DNA from: FEB-22 sp003105195
GTDB lineage: Bacteria > Pseudomonadota > Alphaproteobacteria > Rhizobiales > Xanthobacteraceae
Reading direction: 5' to 3'
DNA: 64,000 nt
NCBI GenBank assembly: GCA_027493405.1
Contig: JAOSKV010000045.1
Span: 1-64,000, forward strand
This document shows, in pieces, positions 40,416 to 51,104 of the stretch. The notes beneath the pieces are model-generated. The model was not told the DNA's origin, made no database searches, and saw nothing but the letters and a program-made list of their open reading frames with translations. The number at the start of each line of letters is the position of its first letter. Positions within the stretch are counted from its first letter, which is position 1. The position numbers were made by a program, and so were the translations under genes.

Positions 40416-40994
40416 TCAGCTGCCGAAGGGCTCGTTGCGGAACGCCACCGTGGCGACGAGAAGGCGCTTGTTGTCCGCCATGTCGGAGAGGCTGAAGCTC
40501 AGGAGCTGCGAGGCGAGCACCGGGAACGGATAGATCAGGCGGACGACGACGATCTGCGAGGCGGCGCCGGGCTGGTAGACGAAGTCCTCGATCAGCTTGC
40601 CGGTATTGGGATCGATCAGGCTCGTGCCGTTGCCGGCGGCAGCGGCGTCGAAGCTCGCATAGGTGCGCACGTCGACGCGCAGGTTGGCCTCGCAATCGAA
40701 CAGGGCCTTGAGCTTGCTGCAGGCCTTGGTCTTGAAGTCGCTCAGCGGAATGCTCTGCGCCTGGCCCGTGAGGACGAGGCGCGCCGAATCGGCGGCGGCG
40801 GTCTCGAGCGACTGGCCGGCCAGGAAGACGAGCGAGGTCTCGATGATCGCGAACAGGAGCGCGAAGAACGGCAGGGCGACGAAGCCGAACTCGACGGCGG
40901 CGGCGCCGTCCTCGCGGCGGGCGAGACGGCGGACCGTCCGGACCTGCAGCAGCCGGCGGGCACGAAGCGCAAAGCTGATCCCGGATCTCGTCAT
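40416..40994 (-). CDS. TadE-like pilus assembly protein (first copy)
   Basis: The 192-aa product contains REDGAAAVEFGFVALPFFAL then LFAIIETSLVFLAGQ, the TadE prepilin-like helix, followed by a periplasmic region with a cysteine pair (CSKLKALFDC). Minor pseudopilin function is inferred from the family. Start ATG 40994 (MTRSGISFALRARR) gives a normal basic leader. The stop lies 2 bp before the next tadE-like start. Confidence 0.88.
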   Translation of the reverse strand: MTRSGISFALRARRLLQVRTVRRLARREDGAAAVEFGFVALPFFALLFAIIETSLVFLAGQSLETAAADSARLVLTGQAQSIPLSDFKTKACSKLKALFDCEANLRVDVRTYASFDAAAAGNGTSLIDPNTGKLIEDFVYQPGAASQIVVVRLIYPFPVLASQLLSFSLSDMADNKRLLVATVAFRNEPFGS

Positions 40995-41142
40995 CGCGTG
41001 GCTCCCGAAGCGACCAACGGCGAAACTGCGCGGGGCGCGCGGCGCCCGCACCGGGCTCCAGTAGCAGAATTGCGTTTGCCAACCGTTTCCGCCGCGCGGC
41101 AGCGCGCGCGCCCGGCCTTCACGGAATCCTAACCATGCGGGC

Positions 41143-41622
41143 TCAGCGCGCCGGCTTGCCGGCGTTGCTCGCCTGCGGGTTGTAGTTCCCGGCCTGGGTG
41201 AGGGTCGCCGTGAAGTAGGCGGCGGAATCGCCGAGCGTGATGCGGCGCTCGCATTTCGGCGCGCAGCTGTAGGTCTCCCGCTCGGCGCCGCGATAGACGA
41301 AGACGACGTTGTCGCGCGGGCTGCGCACCTCGATCAGGCGCTCCATCAGGGTCGCGCCGGCGCGGTCGAGGAGGATCACATTGGTGGTGCCGTAGGCCTT
41401 GCCGGTGACCACCATGGTGCCGCCGCCCTGCAGCACCACGTCGGCGATCAGCGGGTTGCCGATCACGATGGTCGCGACCTGCTCGGGCATCTTCACGATC
41501 GAGGCCTGGTCGACCTCGACCGCGAGGGCCTCGGTCGCGGCGGCGGGCCTGGCGGCGACCAGCGCGAGGGCCGCCACGGCGACCGCGAGGAGCCGGCGGG
41601 ACGGAAGCGGGCTGACCAGCAT
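41143..41622 (-). CDS. pilus assembly protein, secretin N-domain-like
   Basis: The 159-aa product has a signal peptide (RLLAVAVAALALVAARPAAA). A domain then repeats the N-terminal part of CpaC: VDQASIVKMPEQVATIVIGN, LIADVVLQGGGTMVVTGKAY and GTTNVILLDRAG. It lacks the secretin channel. A cysteine pair (SCAPKCERR) is extra. Such stand-alone pilus N-domain genes accompany Tad loci in Hyphomicrobiales. It is divergent from flp. Confidence 0.87.
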   Translation of the reverse strand: MLVSPLPSRRLLAVAVAALALVAARPAAATEALAVEVDQASIVKMPEQVATIVIGNPLIADVVLQGGGTMVVTGKAYGTTNVILLDRAGATLMERLIEVRSPRDNVVFVYRGAERETYSCAPKCERRITLGDSAAYFTATLTQAGNYNPQASNAGKPAR

Positions 41623-41895
41623 CGGAAACACTCCGCACGCATACGTTACGTGCCACAGCACTCCGGCTGCGGCGTCGTTCCCGAGTTGACTGGAAAATGG
41701 TGAACGAACCGCAAAGACGAGGTCTTGCGCCGGAGATCGCCGCGGCCGGCGCGGCCCTGTGTCGCATGATTCACCTTAGTCATCATGAGCACGACATTCG
41801 CATGCCCACGATTCGACTAAGAATACGGCAAGCATATTCAATGAAACCAAGTTTTTGACTTAATTGAACAAAAAACAATACGCCATTCTGTTCGC

Positions 41896-41910
41896 TCAAT
41901 ATCTTGTTAA
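41896..41910 (+). promoter_or_regulatory. candidate CtrA site upstream of flp
   Basis: TCAA-N7-TTAA, followed by CCAT (41907-41914 reads TTAACCAT), differs by one base from the CtrA consensus TTAA-N7-TTAA. It lies in the AT-rich 445-bp region 41623-42067 that separates the two arms of the Tad locus. That region otherwise holds only the flp leader; no further gene is seen in it. Confidence 0.45.
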
Positions 41911-42067
41911 CCATGGCGGCGATCGCGACCAAAACTGCAAAAATCTCTATCCGGATTAACCGGACCGCAAGTCGCCCCGTGTAGGGTCCGGCCTGTTCGG
42001 AGGGTGCAAGGACAAGCTCCCACGGACGGTGCTCAGACAGCCACGTGTGGATCTAAGGAGCCAGGTT

Positions 42068-42241
42068 ATGAAGTCTCTCGTTTCGCGTTTCGTCCAGGAC
42101 GAATCCGGCGCCACCGCCATCGAGTACGGCCTGATCGCCGCCGGCATCTCGGTCGCCATCATCACGGTCGTGAACGGCCTCGGCAGCAAGCTGTACAACA
42201 CGTTCGACTACGTGAACACGCAGCTCAAGACCTCGGGCTGA
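42068..42241 (+). CDS. flp: Flp/Fap-family type IVb pilin
   Basis: The 57-aa prepilin reads MKSLVSRFVQDESGATAIEY then GLIAAGISVAIITVV. CpaA should cleave after Gly14, leaving Ala15 with the conserved Glu-Tyr (residues 19-20) of Flp pilins. It is the major subunit of the Tad pilus. A strong ribosome site (AAGGAG) and a terminator just downstream fit high expression apart from the rest of the operon. Confidence 0.96.
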   Translation: MKSLVSRFVQDESGATAIEYGLIAAGISVAIITVVNGLGSKLYNTFDYVNTQLKTSG

Positions 42242-42280
42242 TCCGCCCGCGGAGACGATTCCCATCGCAGGATGGATCGG

Positions 42281-42306
42281 AAGGCTCCGGCTCCGGCCGG
42301 AGCCTT
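42281..42306 (+). terminator. hairpin terminator after flp
   Basis: AAGGCTCCGG and CCGGAGCCTT form a perfect 10-bp stem with a 6-nt loop, followed by TCTC. It lies 40 bp past flp and would uncouple the abundant pilin message from cpaA onward. Confidence 0.75.
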
Positions 42307-42418
42307 TCTCGCGTTGCGGGCCGCGCGCCGCTAACGGAAGCGCAACGGCTCGCCGCTAGCGTGCCGGCCACGGGCACGCCGGGACGCGTGCGAGGAGAAG
42401 GGCGCACGGGGTGATGCC

Positions 42419-42925
42419 ATGCTGGTCGATGCGGTCAAGCTCGTCCTGTTCCCCGCGATGATGGCGTTCGCGGCGAGCAGCGACCTCCTCACCATGACGA
42501 TCTCGAACCGGGTCTCGCTGGTCCTGGTCGCGGGCTTCTTCGCGCTCGCCCTGCTGGCGGGCCTGCCGGCGGCGCAGATCGGGATGCACGTCGCGGCCGC
42601 CATGGTCGTGCTGGCGGTCGCCTTCGTGTTCTTCGCCTTCGGCTGGATCGGCGGCGGCGACGCCAAGCTCGCGGCCGCGACCGCGCTCTGGTTCGGCTTC
42701 GAGCAGCTCCTGCCCTACGCGCTCTATGCCTCGCTGCTCGGCGGCGTGCTGACCTTCCTGATCATCCGGTTCCGCGTCTGGCCGCTGCCGGACTTTCTCG
42801 CGCGCCAGGACTGGGCGCAGCGCCTGCACCGGCAGGACGCCGGCGTTCCCTACGGCATCGCGCTCGCGATCGCGGCGCTGCTCATCTACCCCGAGACCGT
42901 GCTGATGAAGCCGGTCGGGATGTGA
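42419..42925 (+). CDS. cpaA: prepilin peptidase CpaA/TadV
   Basis: The 168-aa A24 aspartic peptidase is a polytopic membrane protein. It has the two catalytic Asp sites in ASSDLLTMTISN and GWIGGGDAKLAAA. It matures the Flp pilin and probably the TadE-like pseudopilins. It is placed directly after flp, as in Caulobacter-type cpa loci. Confidence 0.94.
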   Translation: MLVDAVKLVLFPAMMAFAASSDLLTMTISNRVSLVLVAGFFALALLAGLPAAQIGMHVAAAMVVLAVAFVFFAFGWIGGGDAKLAAATALWFGFEQLLPYALYASLLGGVLTFLIIRFRVWPLPDFLARQDWAQRLHRQDAGVPYGIALAIAALLIYPETVLMKPVGM

Positions 42926-43015
42926 GATTCGGGGCGCGCGCGCGAGCGCGGCTCGACGCGGCGCGAGCGCGAAATCCCGCGCAAGATTTACTTAACTCCA
43001 AATCGATACGCCTCA

Positions 43016-43023
43016 TTAACCAT
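43016..43023 (+). promoter_or_regulatory. candidate CtrA half-site before cpaB
   Basis: TTAACCAT, followed by GG, repeats the 10-mer found upstream of flp at 41907. It lies 76 bp before cpaB in the 173-bp cpaA-cpaB gap and suggests a second promoter under the same regulator. Confidence 0.35.
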
Positions 43024-43098
43024 GGATTGACCTTTCGCTGGTGAAATCCCGCTCGACGGCCGCGTCACGGCCGTAGCGTCCAGTGGAAAGTGAAGCGT

Positions 43099-43887
43099 AT
43101 GAAAGCCGCGCGTCTCGTAGTTCTCGGCGTCGCCCTCGCCGCCGGCGGAATCGCCGCATTGCTCGCCGGCCGGTCCGAGCCGCCGCCGGCGCCCGCCCCG
43201 CAGCCGGTGGCGCGGATCGACACCACCGAGATCCTGGTCGCGAAAGCCGAGATCGCCATGGGCCAGGCGGTGACCGGCCAGGAGATGCAGTGGCAGATCT
43301 GGCCCACCCAGGCCGCGAGCCCCGCCTTCATCCGCAGGTCCGACCGGCCGAACGCGATCGAGCAGTATACCGGCGCGATCGCCCGCTCGCCCTTCGTGGC
43401 CGGCGAGCCGCTGCGCGACGCCAAGCTGATCAAGGCCGACGGGTCGGGCTTCATGGCCGCGCTGCTGCCGAGCGGCAAGCGCGCGATCTCGACCGAGATC
43501 TCGCCCGAGACCGGCGCGGGCGGCTTCATCCTGCCCAACGACCACGTCGACGTGATCCTGTCGCGGCGCGACCGCGACGGCGACAAGGACGGCGCCGGCG
43601 GCCACATCAGCGAGACGATCCTGACCAACATCCGCGTGCTCGCGATCGACCAGACGCTCGGCGAGAAGGACGGGCAGAAGGTCGTGATCGGCAAGACCGC
43701 GACGCTGGAGCTCAGCCCGCGCCAGGCCGAGGCGCTGGCGCTCGCGCGCCAGCAGGGCACGCTCTCGCTGGCGTTGCGCAGCCTCGCCGACGCCAACGGC
43801 GAGAAGGTCGCCGACGTCGACGAGCATTCGGGCCGGCGCATCAACATGGTCCGGTTCGGCGTCTCGACCTCCGTCACGCCGAAATGA
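43099..43887 (+). CDS. cpaB: Flp pilus assembly protein CpaB
   Basis: The 262-aa protein has an N-terminal membrane segment (ARLVVLGVALAAGGIAALLA), then an SAF domain (VAKAEIAMGQAVTGQEMQW) and the RcpC/CpaB region (RAISTEISPETGAGGFILPN, DHVDVILSRRD). It links the inner membrane machine to the secretin. I prefer ATG 43099 (GGAAA 9 nt upstream); a GTG at 43090 is in frame. Confidence 0.94.
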   Translation: MKAARLVVLGVALAAGGIAALLAGRSEPPPAPAPQPVARIDTTEILVAKAEIAMGQAVTGQEMQWQIWPTQAASPAFIRRSDRPNAIEQYTGAIARSPFVAGEPLRDAKLIKADGSGFMAALLPSGKRAISTEISPETGAGGFILPNDHVDVILSRRDRDGDKDGAGGHISETILTNIRVLAIDQTLGEKDGQKVVIGKTATLELSPRQAEALALARQQGTLSLALRSLADANGEKVADVDEHSGRRINMVRFGVSTSVTPK

Positions 43888-43909
43888 GAGCCTGAAGGGG
43901 AACCGCGCG

Positions 43910-45343
43910 ATGGCCACGAGCAACTTCACCCGGGCGATGCTGGTCGCCGCGCTCGTCGCGGCGGGCGCGGCCGCGACGTCGCACGCGCAGGGCGAGGCGC
44001 CGAACGCGCCCGCGATCCAGCTCACCGGCTCCGACGCGGGCTCCCGTTTCATCCCGCTCGGCGTCGGCAAGTCGGTGGTGATCGACCTGCCGCGCGACGT
44101 GCGCGACGTGCTGGTGACCGACCCCACCATCGCCAACGCCGTGGTGCGGACCACGCGGCGCGCCTACGTGATCGGCGTCAAGGTCGGGCAGACCAACATC
44201 TTCTTCTTCGACGCCGCCGGACGGCAGATCGCCGGCCTCGACATCGCGGTGAACCGCGACCTCAACGGCGTGCGCGCGATGCTGCGCCGCCTGCTGCCGC
44301 AGGCCGACATCAAGGTCGACGGCGTCGGCGAGGGCGTCATGCTGTCGGGCACGGTCGGCACCCCGGCGGAATCGCAGCAGGCGTTCGAGGTGGCGGCGCG
44401 GCTGGTCGGCGAGTCCGGCAAGGTGGTCAACAACCTGACGATCCGCGCCCGCGACCAGGTGATGCTCAAGGTGACGGTCGCCGAGGTGCAGCGCGACATC
44501 ATCAAGCAGCTCGGCATCGACCTCTCGGGCAGCGTCGGCTACGGCACCACGGTCGTCAACTTCAACACCACCAACTCGTTCTCGGCCTACGGCTCGGCGC
44601 TGACCGACACGGCGCTCACGGGCTCGTTCAAGTCGGTCCAGGCGACGCTGCGCGCCATGGAGCGCGCCGGCGTGATCCGCACGCTCGCAGAGCCGACGCT
44701 GACCGCGATCTCGGGCGAGAGCGCGAACTTCCTGGCGGGCGGCGAGTTCCCGGTGCCGGGCGGCTTCACCTGCGACCCCACCACGCGGAGCTGCCAGACC
44801 TCGGTGCAGTTCAAGAAGTTCGGCGTCGGCCTCAACTTCACCCCGGTGGTGCTGGCGGAAGGCCGCATCAGCCTGAAGGTGATGAGCGAGGTCTCCGAGC
44901 TCACCAACGAGAACGCGCTCACGCTGACGCAGAGCCTCGGCACCACGACCGCGACCCTGACGATCCCGGCGGTGCGCACGCGGCGCGCCGAGACCACGAT
45001 CGAGATCCCCTCCGGCGGCGCGCTCGCGATGGCGGGCATGATCCAGGAGCAGACCAAGCAGCAGATCAACGGCGTGCCCGGCGTGATGCAGCTGCCGATC
45101 CTCGGCACGCTGTTCCGCAGCCGCGACTTCATCAACCGCCAGACCGAGCTGATGGTCATCGTCACGCCGCTGGTGGTGCGCTCGGTGGCCCAGAAGGACC
45201 TGTCGCGGCCCGACGACGGCTTCGCCGACGCCTCCGACCCGGCCACGGTCCTGCTCGGGCGCATCAACCGCATCTATGGCGGGCCGCGGCACGCCGAGCC
45301 GAAGCGCGCCTATCACGGCAGGCCGGGCTTCATTCTCGACTGA
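43910..45343 (+). CDS. cpaC: Tad secretin CpaC/RcpA
   Basis: The 477-aa outer-membrane secretin has a signal peptide. The pilus N-domain (LGVGKSVVIDLPRDVRDVLV) and a BON-like domain follow (about 120-190). The secretin domain then carries LAEPTLTAISGESANFLAGG, FKKFGVGLNFTPVVL and GVPGVMQLPILGTLFRSRDF. It forms the pilus exit channel. It is 22 bp after cpaB. Confidence 0.96.
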   Translation: MATSNFTRAMLVAALVAAGAAATSHAQGEAPNAPAIQLTGSDAGSRFIPLGVGKSVVIDLPRDVRDVLVTDPTIANAVVRTTRRAYVIGVKVGQTNIFFFDAAGRQIAGLDIAVNRDLNGVRAMLRRLLPQADIKVDGVGEGVMLSGTVGTPAESQQAFEVAARLVGESGKVVNNLTIRARDQVMLKVTVAEVQRDIIKQLGIDLSGSVGYGTTVVNFNTTNSFSAYGSALTDTALTGSFKSVQATLRAMERAGVIRTLAEPTLTAISGESANFLAGGEFPVPGGFTCDPTTRSCQTSVQFKKFGVGLNFTPVVLAEGRISLKVMSEVSELTNENALTLTQSLGTTTATLTIPAVRTRRAETTIEIPSGGALAMAGMIQEQTKQQINGVPGVMQLPILGTLFRSRDFINRQTELMVIVTPLVVRSVAQKDLSRPDDGFADASDPATVLLGRINRIYGGPRHAEPKRAYHGRPGFILD

Positions 45344-45366
45344 GGAAAGGCGACGAGGTGACCACC

Positions 45367-46080
45367 ATGACCAGGCCTTCGACCGCGGCCCGAGCGATCG
45401 CGATCGTCGCCTTCGCGGCGCTGCTCGCCGGATGCAACACGCACCGCGAAACGACGTCGAGCATCCCGCCCGACTACCGCCAGCGGCATCCGATCGCCGT
45501 CAAGGAGGGCACCCGCACGGTCGAGCTGTTCATCGGCAACCGTCGCGGCAGCCTCGATCCGACGCAGTCGGCGGAGGTCGCGGCCTTCGCCCATACGTGG
45601 CGGCGCGAGGCGACCGGCGGCATCGTGATCGAGGTGCCGAGCGGGACGCCGAACGCGCGCGCGGCCGCCGACGCGCTGGGCGAGGTGCGGGCGATCCTCT
45701 CGGCCTCGGGCGTACCGGCGCAGGCGGTGGAAGCGCGCGCCTACCGGCCGAAGAGCCCGGCGCGGCTCGCCACCCTGCGGCTCAACTATCCGAAGATGGT
45801 CGCCGAGGCCGGGCCCTGCGGGCTGTGGCCGGACGATCTCGGGCCCTCGCTCAACCGCGGCACGTTCCAGAACGACGGCTACTGGAATTTCGGCTGCGCG
45901 CACCAGCGCAACATCGCCGCCATGGCGGCGAATCCGGCCGACCTCGTGCAGCCGCGCGAGGAGGCCGCGATCTTCGCGGCGCGGCGCTCCACGGTGCTCG
46001 AGAAGTACCGCAAGGGAGAGTCGACCGCGACCGTGGATCCGAACGCCAACAAGGGCAAAATCAGCGACGTGGGCCAATGA
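45367..46080 (+). CDS. cpaD: Tad pilus lipoprotein CpaD
   Basis: The 237-aa lipoprotein has the lipobox LLAGC (FAALLAGCNTHRETTS). The CpaD region follows: RHPIAVKEGTRTVELFIGN, then NYWNFGCA-type sequence (DGYWNFGCAHQRNIAAM). It probably helps the secretin assemble. GAGGTG before ATG 45367 supports this start over GTG 45358. The stop overlaps cpaE by 4 bp (ATGA). Confidence 0.92.
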   Translation: MTRPSTAARAIAIVAFAALLAGCNTHRETTSSIPPDYRQRHPIAVKEGTRTVELFIGNRRGSLDPTQSAEVAAFAHTWRREATGGIVIEVPSGTPNARAAADALGEVRAILSASGVPAQAVEARAYRPKSPARLATLRLNYPKMVAEAGPCGLWPDDLGPSLNRGTFQNDGYWNFGCAHQRNIAAMAANPADLVQPREEAAIFAARRSTVLEKYRKGESTATVDPNANKGKISDVGQ

Positions 46081-47357
46081 TCAAGTTCGCACTCAAGGGC
46101 GGCGAGCCCGAGGCCGCCGCGATGGACGTGGTCGCGCGCGAGCCGCACATCGCGCCGGTGCCGCGCATCTCGATCCAGGCATTCTGCACCACGCCCGAGA
46201 CCGCCGCGGCGATGCAGGCCGCGAGCGAGGACCGGCGCATGGCGAAGGCCCACCTGAAGATCCAGATGGGCGGAACGGTCGCTGCGGTGGAAGCCTACCG
46301 CAGCTCGCCGACCCCGAACGTGATCATCATCGAATCGGACGGGCGCGCCGACGACCTGCTCAACGGCCTCGACTCGCTCGCCGAGGTGTGCGACGCGGGC
46401 ACGCGCGTGATCGCCATCGGCTATCTCAACGACATCGTGCTCTACCGCGAGCTGGTGCGGCGCGGGGTCAGCGACTACCTGATGGCCCCGGTCGACACGC
46501 TCGGCATCATCGGGGCGGTGTCGGGCCTGTTCCACGCGCCGGACTCCAAGCCGGTCGGCCGCACGGTGGCGGTGGTGGGCGCCAAGGGCGGCGTCGGCGC
46601 CTCGACGGTCGCCCACAACATCGCCTGGAGCATCGCGCGCGACCTCGGCCTCGACGCCGTCGTCGCCGATCTCGACCTCCCGTTCGGCACCGCCGGGCTC
46701 GACTTCAACCAGGATCCGCCGCAGGGCATCGCGGACGCCGTGTCCTCGCCCGACCGCATCGACGTCGCCTTCGTCGACCGCCTGCTCTCCAAGTGCACCG
46801 ACCACCTGAGCCTGCTCGCCGCGCCGGCGACGCTCGAGCGCGTCTACGACCTCGGCGCCGAGTCGTTCGACGCCATCTTCGACGTGCTGCGCTCGACCGC
46901 GCCCTGCATCGTGCTCGACGTGCCGCACGTGTGGACCGGATGGTCCAAGCGCACCCTGATCTCGGCCGACGACATCCTGGTGGTGGCGACGCCCGACCTC
47001 GCCAACCTGCGCAACACCAAGAACCTCGTCGACCTGCTGCGCGCGGCACGGCCGAACGACCAGGCGCCGCTCTACTGCCTCAACCAGGTGGGCGTGCCGA
47101 AGCGGCCGGAGCTCAAGGCCGGCGACTTCACCAAGGCCCTGGAAGCCGCGCCGATCGCCTCGATCCCGTTCGAGCCGCAGATCTTCGGCACCGCCGCCAA
47201 CAACGGCCAGATGATCGCCGAGGTGTCCTCCGGGAACCGTCTCGCGGAAACCTTCCGCCAGATCGGCCAGCAGCTCACCGGCCGTTCGGAAGGGAAGCGC
47301 TCGCGGGTGAGCCTGCTGAGCCCTCTCCTCGAGAAGCTCGTGCGGCGGCAAGGCTAG
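46077..47357 (+). CDS. cpaE: pilus assembly ATPase CpaE/TadZ
   Basis: The 426-aa protein has a receiver-like N-terminal domain (about 50-155, NVIIIESDGRADDLLNGLDS). A MinD/ParA-type ATPase follows, with deviant Walker A VVGAKGGVGASTVAHN. It places the pilus machine, usually at a cell pole. It is coupled to cpaD by an ATGA overlap. Confidence 0.95.
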   Translation: MIKFALKGGEPEAAAMDVVAREPHIAPVPRISIQAFCTTPETAAAMQAASEDRRMAKAHLKIQMGGTVAAVEAYRSSPTPNVIIIESDGRADDLLNGLDSLAEVCDAGTRVIAIGYLNDIVLYRELVRRGVSDYLMAPVDTLGIIGAVSGLFHAPDSKPVGRTVAVVGAKGGVGASTVAHNIAWSIARDLGLDAVVADLDLPFGTAGLDFNQDPPQGIADAVSSPDRIDVAFVDRLLSKCTDHLSLLAAPATLERVYDLGAESFDAIFDVLRSTAPCIVLDVPHVWTGWSKRTLISADDILVVATPDLANLRNTKNLVDLLRAARPNDQAPLYCLNQVGVPKRPELKAGDFTKALEAAPIASIPFEPQIFGTAANNGQMIAEVSSGNRLAETFRQIGQQLTGRSEGKRSRVSLLSPLLEKLVRRQG

Positions 47358-47373
47358 TCGGAGCAGGATCCTC

Positions 47374-48915
<1,542 letters not shown>

Positions 48916-48927
48916 CGGGGGAACGCG

Positions 48928-49908
48928 ATGGACATGGAGACGCTCTCCCTGGTGTTCCTGGTGACGGTCGCGGTCGGCGGCGCGCTCTGGGTGTTCATCT
49001 ATCCGTACCTGTCGGGCGAAGCCAAGGCCGAGAAGCGCAAGGAGATCCTGGCGCGGCCGGAGCCCGCGGCGCGCGCGCTCGGCCGGGCCAGTGCCCCGAA
49101 GGCGCGCCGCGACCAGGTCGAGGAGACGCTGAAGGAGCTCGAGCTCCGCGACCAGGCCGCGAAACGGCCGCCGCTCTCGGCGCGCATCACCCAGGCCGGG
49201 CTGAGCATCAGCAAGCGGCAGTTCATCCTGGCGAGCGCGGCCTGCGGCTTCGTGCTGCTCGTCGCCACCGTGATGGTGGGCGGCGGCATCGTGCCCGGCC
49301 TCGCCTTCGGATTCGCGGGCGGCTTCGGCTTCCCGATGTGGCTGCTCGCCTTCCTCAAGAAGCGGCGCGAGGAGAAGTTCCTCGCCCACCTGCCGGACGC
49401 GGTCGACGTGATCATCCGCGGCGTCAAGTCCGGCCTGCCGCTCGGCGACTGCCTGAAGATCGTGGCGAGCGAGGCGCCGGAGCCGGTGCGCAGCGAGTTC
49501 CGCACCATCGTCGAGACGCAGACCGTCGGCATCCCGCTGGGCGAGGCCTGCACGCGGCTCTACGAGCGCGTGCCGCTGGCGGAGGCGAACTTCTTCGGCA
49601 TCGTGATCGCGATCCAGCAGCGCGCCGGCGGCAACCTCTCGGAGGCGCTCGGCAACCTGTCGAAGGTGCTGCGCGAGCGCAAGCGCATGAAGGCGAAGAT
49701 CAAGGCCATGTCGATGGAGGCCAAGGCCTCGGCCGTGATCATCGGCATGCTGCCGATCGCCGTCATGGTGCTCGTCTACATCACGAGCCCGCGCTACATC
49801 GAGCTGCTCTGGACCCATCCGATGGGCCGCATGATGCTCGCCGGCAGCGCCGCCTGGATGACCATGGGCGTGCTGGTGATGCGCAAGATGATCAACTTCG
49901 ACTTCTAG
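48928..49908 (+). CDS. tadB: inner-membrane platform protein TadB
   Basis: The 326-aa T2SS-F-domain protein has N-terminal helices and the platform motif LPDAVDVIIRGVKSGLPLGD followed by CLKIVASE. It ends with two helices (ASAVIIGMLPIAVMVLVYIT and MMLAGSAAWMTMGVLVMRKM). With TadC it forms the membrane base that the CpaF motor turns or pushes. It is 12 bp after cpaF. Confidence 0.95.
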   Translation: MDMETLSLVFLVTVAVGGALWVFIYPYLSGEAKAEKRKEILARPEPAARALGRASAPKARRDQVEETLKELELRDQAAKRPPLSARITQAGLSISKRQFILASAACGFVLLVATVMVGGGIVPGLAFGFAGGFGFPMWLLAFLKKRREEKFLAHLPDAVDVIIRGVKSGLPLGDCLKIVASEAPEPVRSEFRTIVETQTVGIPLGEACTRLYERVPLAEANFFGIVIAIQQRAGGNLSEALGNLSKVLRERKRMKAKIKAMSMEAKASAVIIGMLPIAVMVLVYITSPRYIELLWTHPMGRMMLAGSAAWMTMGVLVMRKMINFDF

Positions 49909-49976
49909 CGCGGCCGCGGCGGATCGGGCACCGGTCCGCCGACGAGGGTACGCGCCGATCCGGAATGTAGAGCGCC

Positions 49977-50951
49977 ATGGTCGACCTCATCATCGAGAAG
50001 CTGCACGATACGCGCTTCATGGCTTCGATGTTCGCCGCCGTCGCCGCGATGGCGACGGTGCTCACGCTGGCGATGCCGCTGCTCTCGCGCGAGGACCTCA
50101 ACCGGCGCATGCGCGCGGTCGCGACCGAGCGCGAGACGATCCGGCAGCGCGAGCGCGAGCGCCTGGCCCGCGGCGAGAAGGTGTCGCTGCGCCAGACGCC
50201 CAAGACCTACATGAAGGCGGTGGTCGAGCGCTTCAACCTCTCGAAATGGCTCGGCCAGGAGCAGGCGCGCGAGAAGCTGATCCAGGCCGGCTACCGCGGA
50301 CAGGCGCCCTATACGGCCTTCCTGTTCTTCCGCATGGTCATGCCGCTGCTGGCGCTGATCGTCTCGTCGCTCTACGTGTTCGTGATCCTCGACATCAAGC
50401 AGCCGGCGCCGATCAAGCTCGGCATGGTGCTGGGTGCGACCTATGCGGGCATGTACCTGCCGCTGCTCTACCTGCGCAACCGGATCCAGAACCGCCAGCT
50501 CTCGATCCGGCGGGCGTTCCCGGACGCGCTCGACCTGCTGCTGATCTGCGTCGAATCCGGCATGTCGATCGAGGCGGCGTTCCGAAGGGTGAGCCAGGAG
50601 ATCGGCACGCAGTCGATTCCGCTCGCCGAGGAGCTCACCCTGACGACGGCCGAGCTGTCCTACCTGCAGGACCGGCGCCAGGCCTACGAGAACCTCGCCA
50701 GGCGCACCGACCTCGACGGCGTGAGGGCGGTCTGCCTCGCCCTGCAGCAGGCGGAGCGCTACGGCACGCCGCTCGGCCAGACCCTGCGCGTGATGGCGCA
50801 GGAGAACCGCGACATGCGCATGTCGGAGGCCGAGAAGAAGGCCGCCGCGCTGCCGCCCAAGCTCACGGTGCCGATGATCCTGTTCTTCCTGCCGGTGCTG
50901 TTCATCGTCATCCTGGGCCCGGCCGCGATCCAGGTGATGAACATCAAGTAG
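49977..50951 (+). CDS. tadC: inner-membrane platform protein TadC
   Basis: The 324-aa T2SS-F-domain protein is paralogous to TadB: RRAFPDALDLLLICVESGMS followed by IEAAFRRVSQEIG, helices around 105-150, and a C-terminal VPMILFFLPVLFIVILGPAA. It starts 68 bp after tadB and is the last plus-strand gene of the pilus operon. Confidence 0.95.
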   Translation: MVDLIIEKLHDTRFMASMFAAVAAMATVLTLAMPLLSREDLNRRMRAVATERETIRQRERERLARGEKVSLRQTPKTYMKAVVERFNLSKWLGQEQAREKLIQAGYRGQAPYTAFLFFRMVMPLLALIVSSLYVFVILDIKQPAPIKLGMVLGATYAGMYLPLLYLRNRIQNRQLSIRRAFPDALDLLLICVESGMSIEAAFRRVSQEIGTQSIPLAEELTLTTAELSYLQDRRQAYENLARRTDLDGVRAVCLALQQAERYGTPLGQTLRVMAQENRDMRMSEAEKKAAALPPKLTVPMILFFLPVLFIVILGPAAIQVMNIK

Positions 50952-51084
50952 CGATGACGGCGCGTGCCCCCGGGCGTGCGAAGGCGGCCACGGCCTTCGT
51001 GCGACGAGGACGGTCGTTCCGCCGCGCCCACCGTCGTGGCCACGGCGCGAATCGAACCATGCGGGAAAGCCGTGAAGGCCCCGG

Positions 51085-51104
51085 CGCGCCTTTGCCCAGC
51101 CTAC
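51085..51104 (-). repeat. REP-like GTAGGCTGGGCAAAGG motif at the tadD stop
   Basis: Read on the minus strand, GTAGGCTGGGCAAAGGCGCG matches the end of the REP-like element at 25210 (GTAGGGTGGGCAAAGCGCGA) with few changes. The TAG inside GTAG is the tadD stop codon, as it is the dapE stop at 25211. The tadC-tadD gap otherwise contains nothing I recognise. Confidence 0.6.
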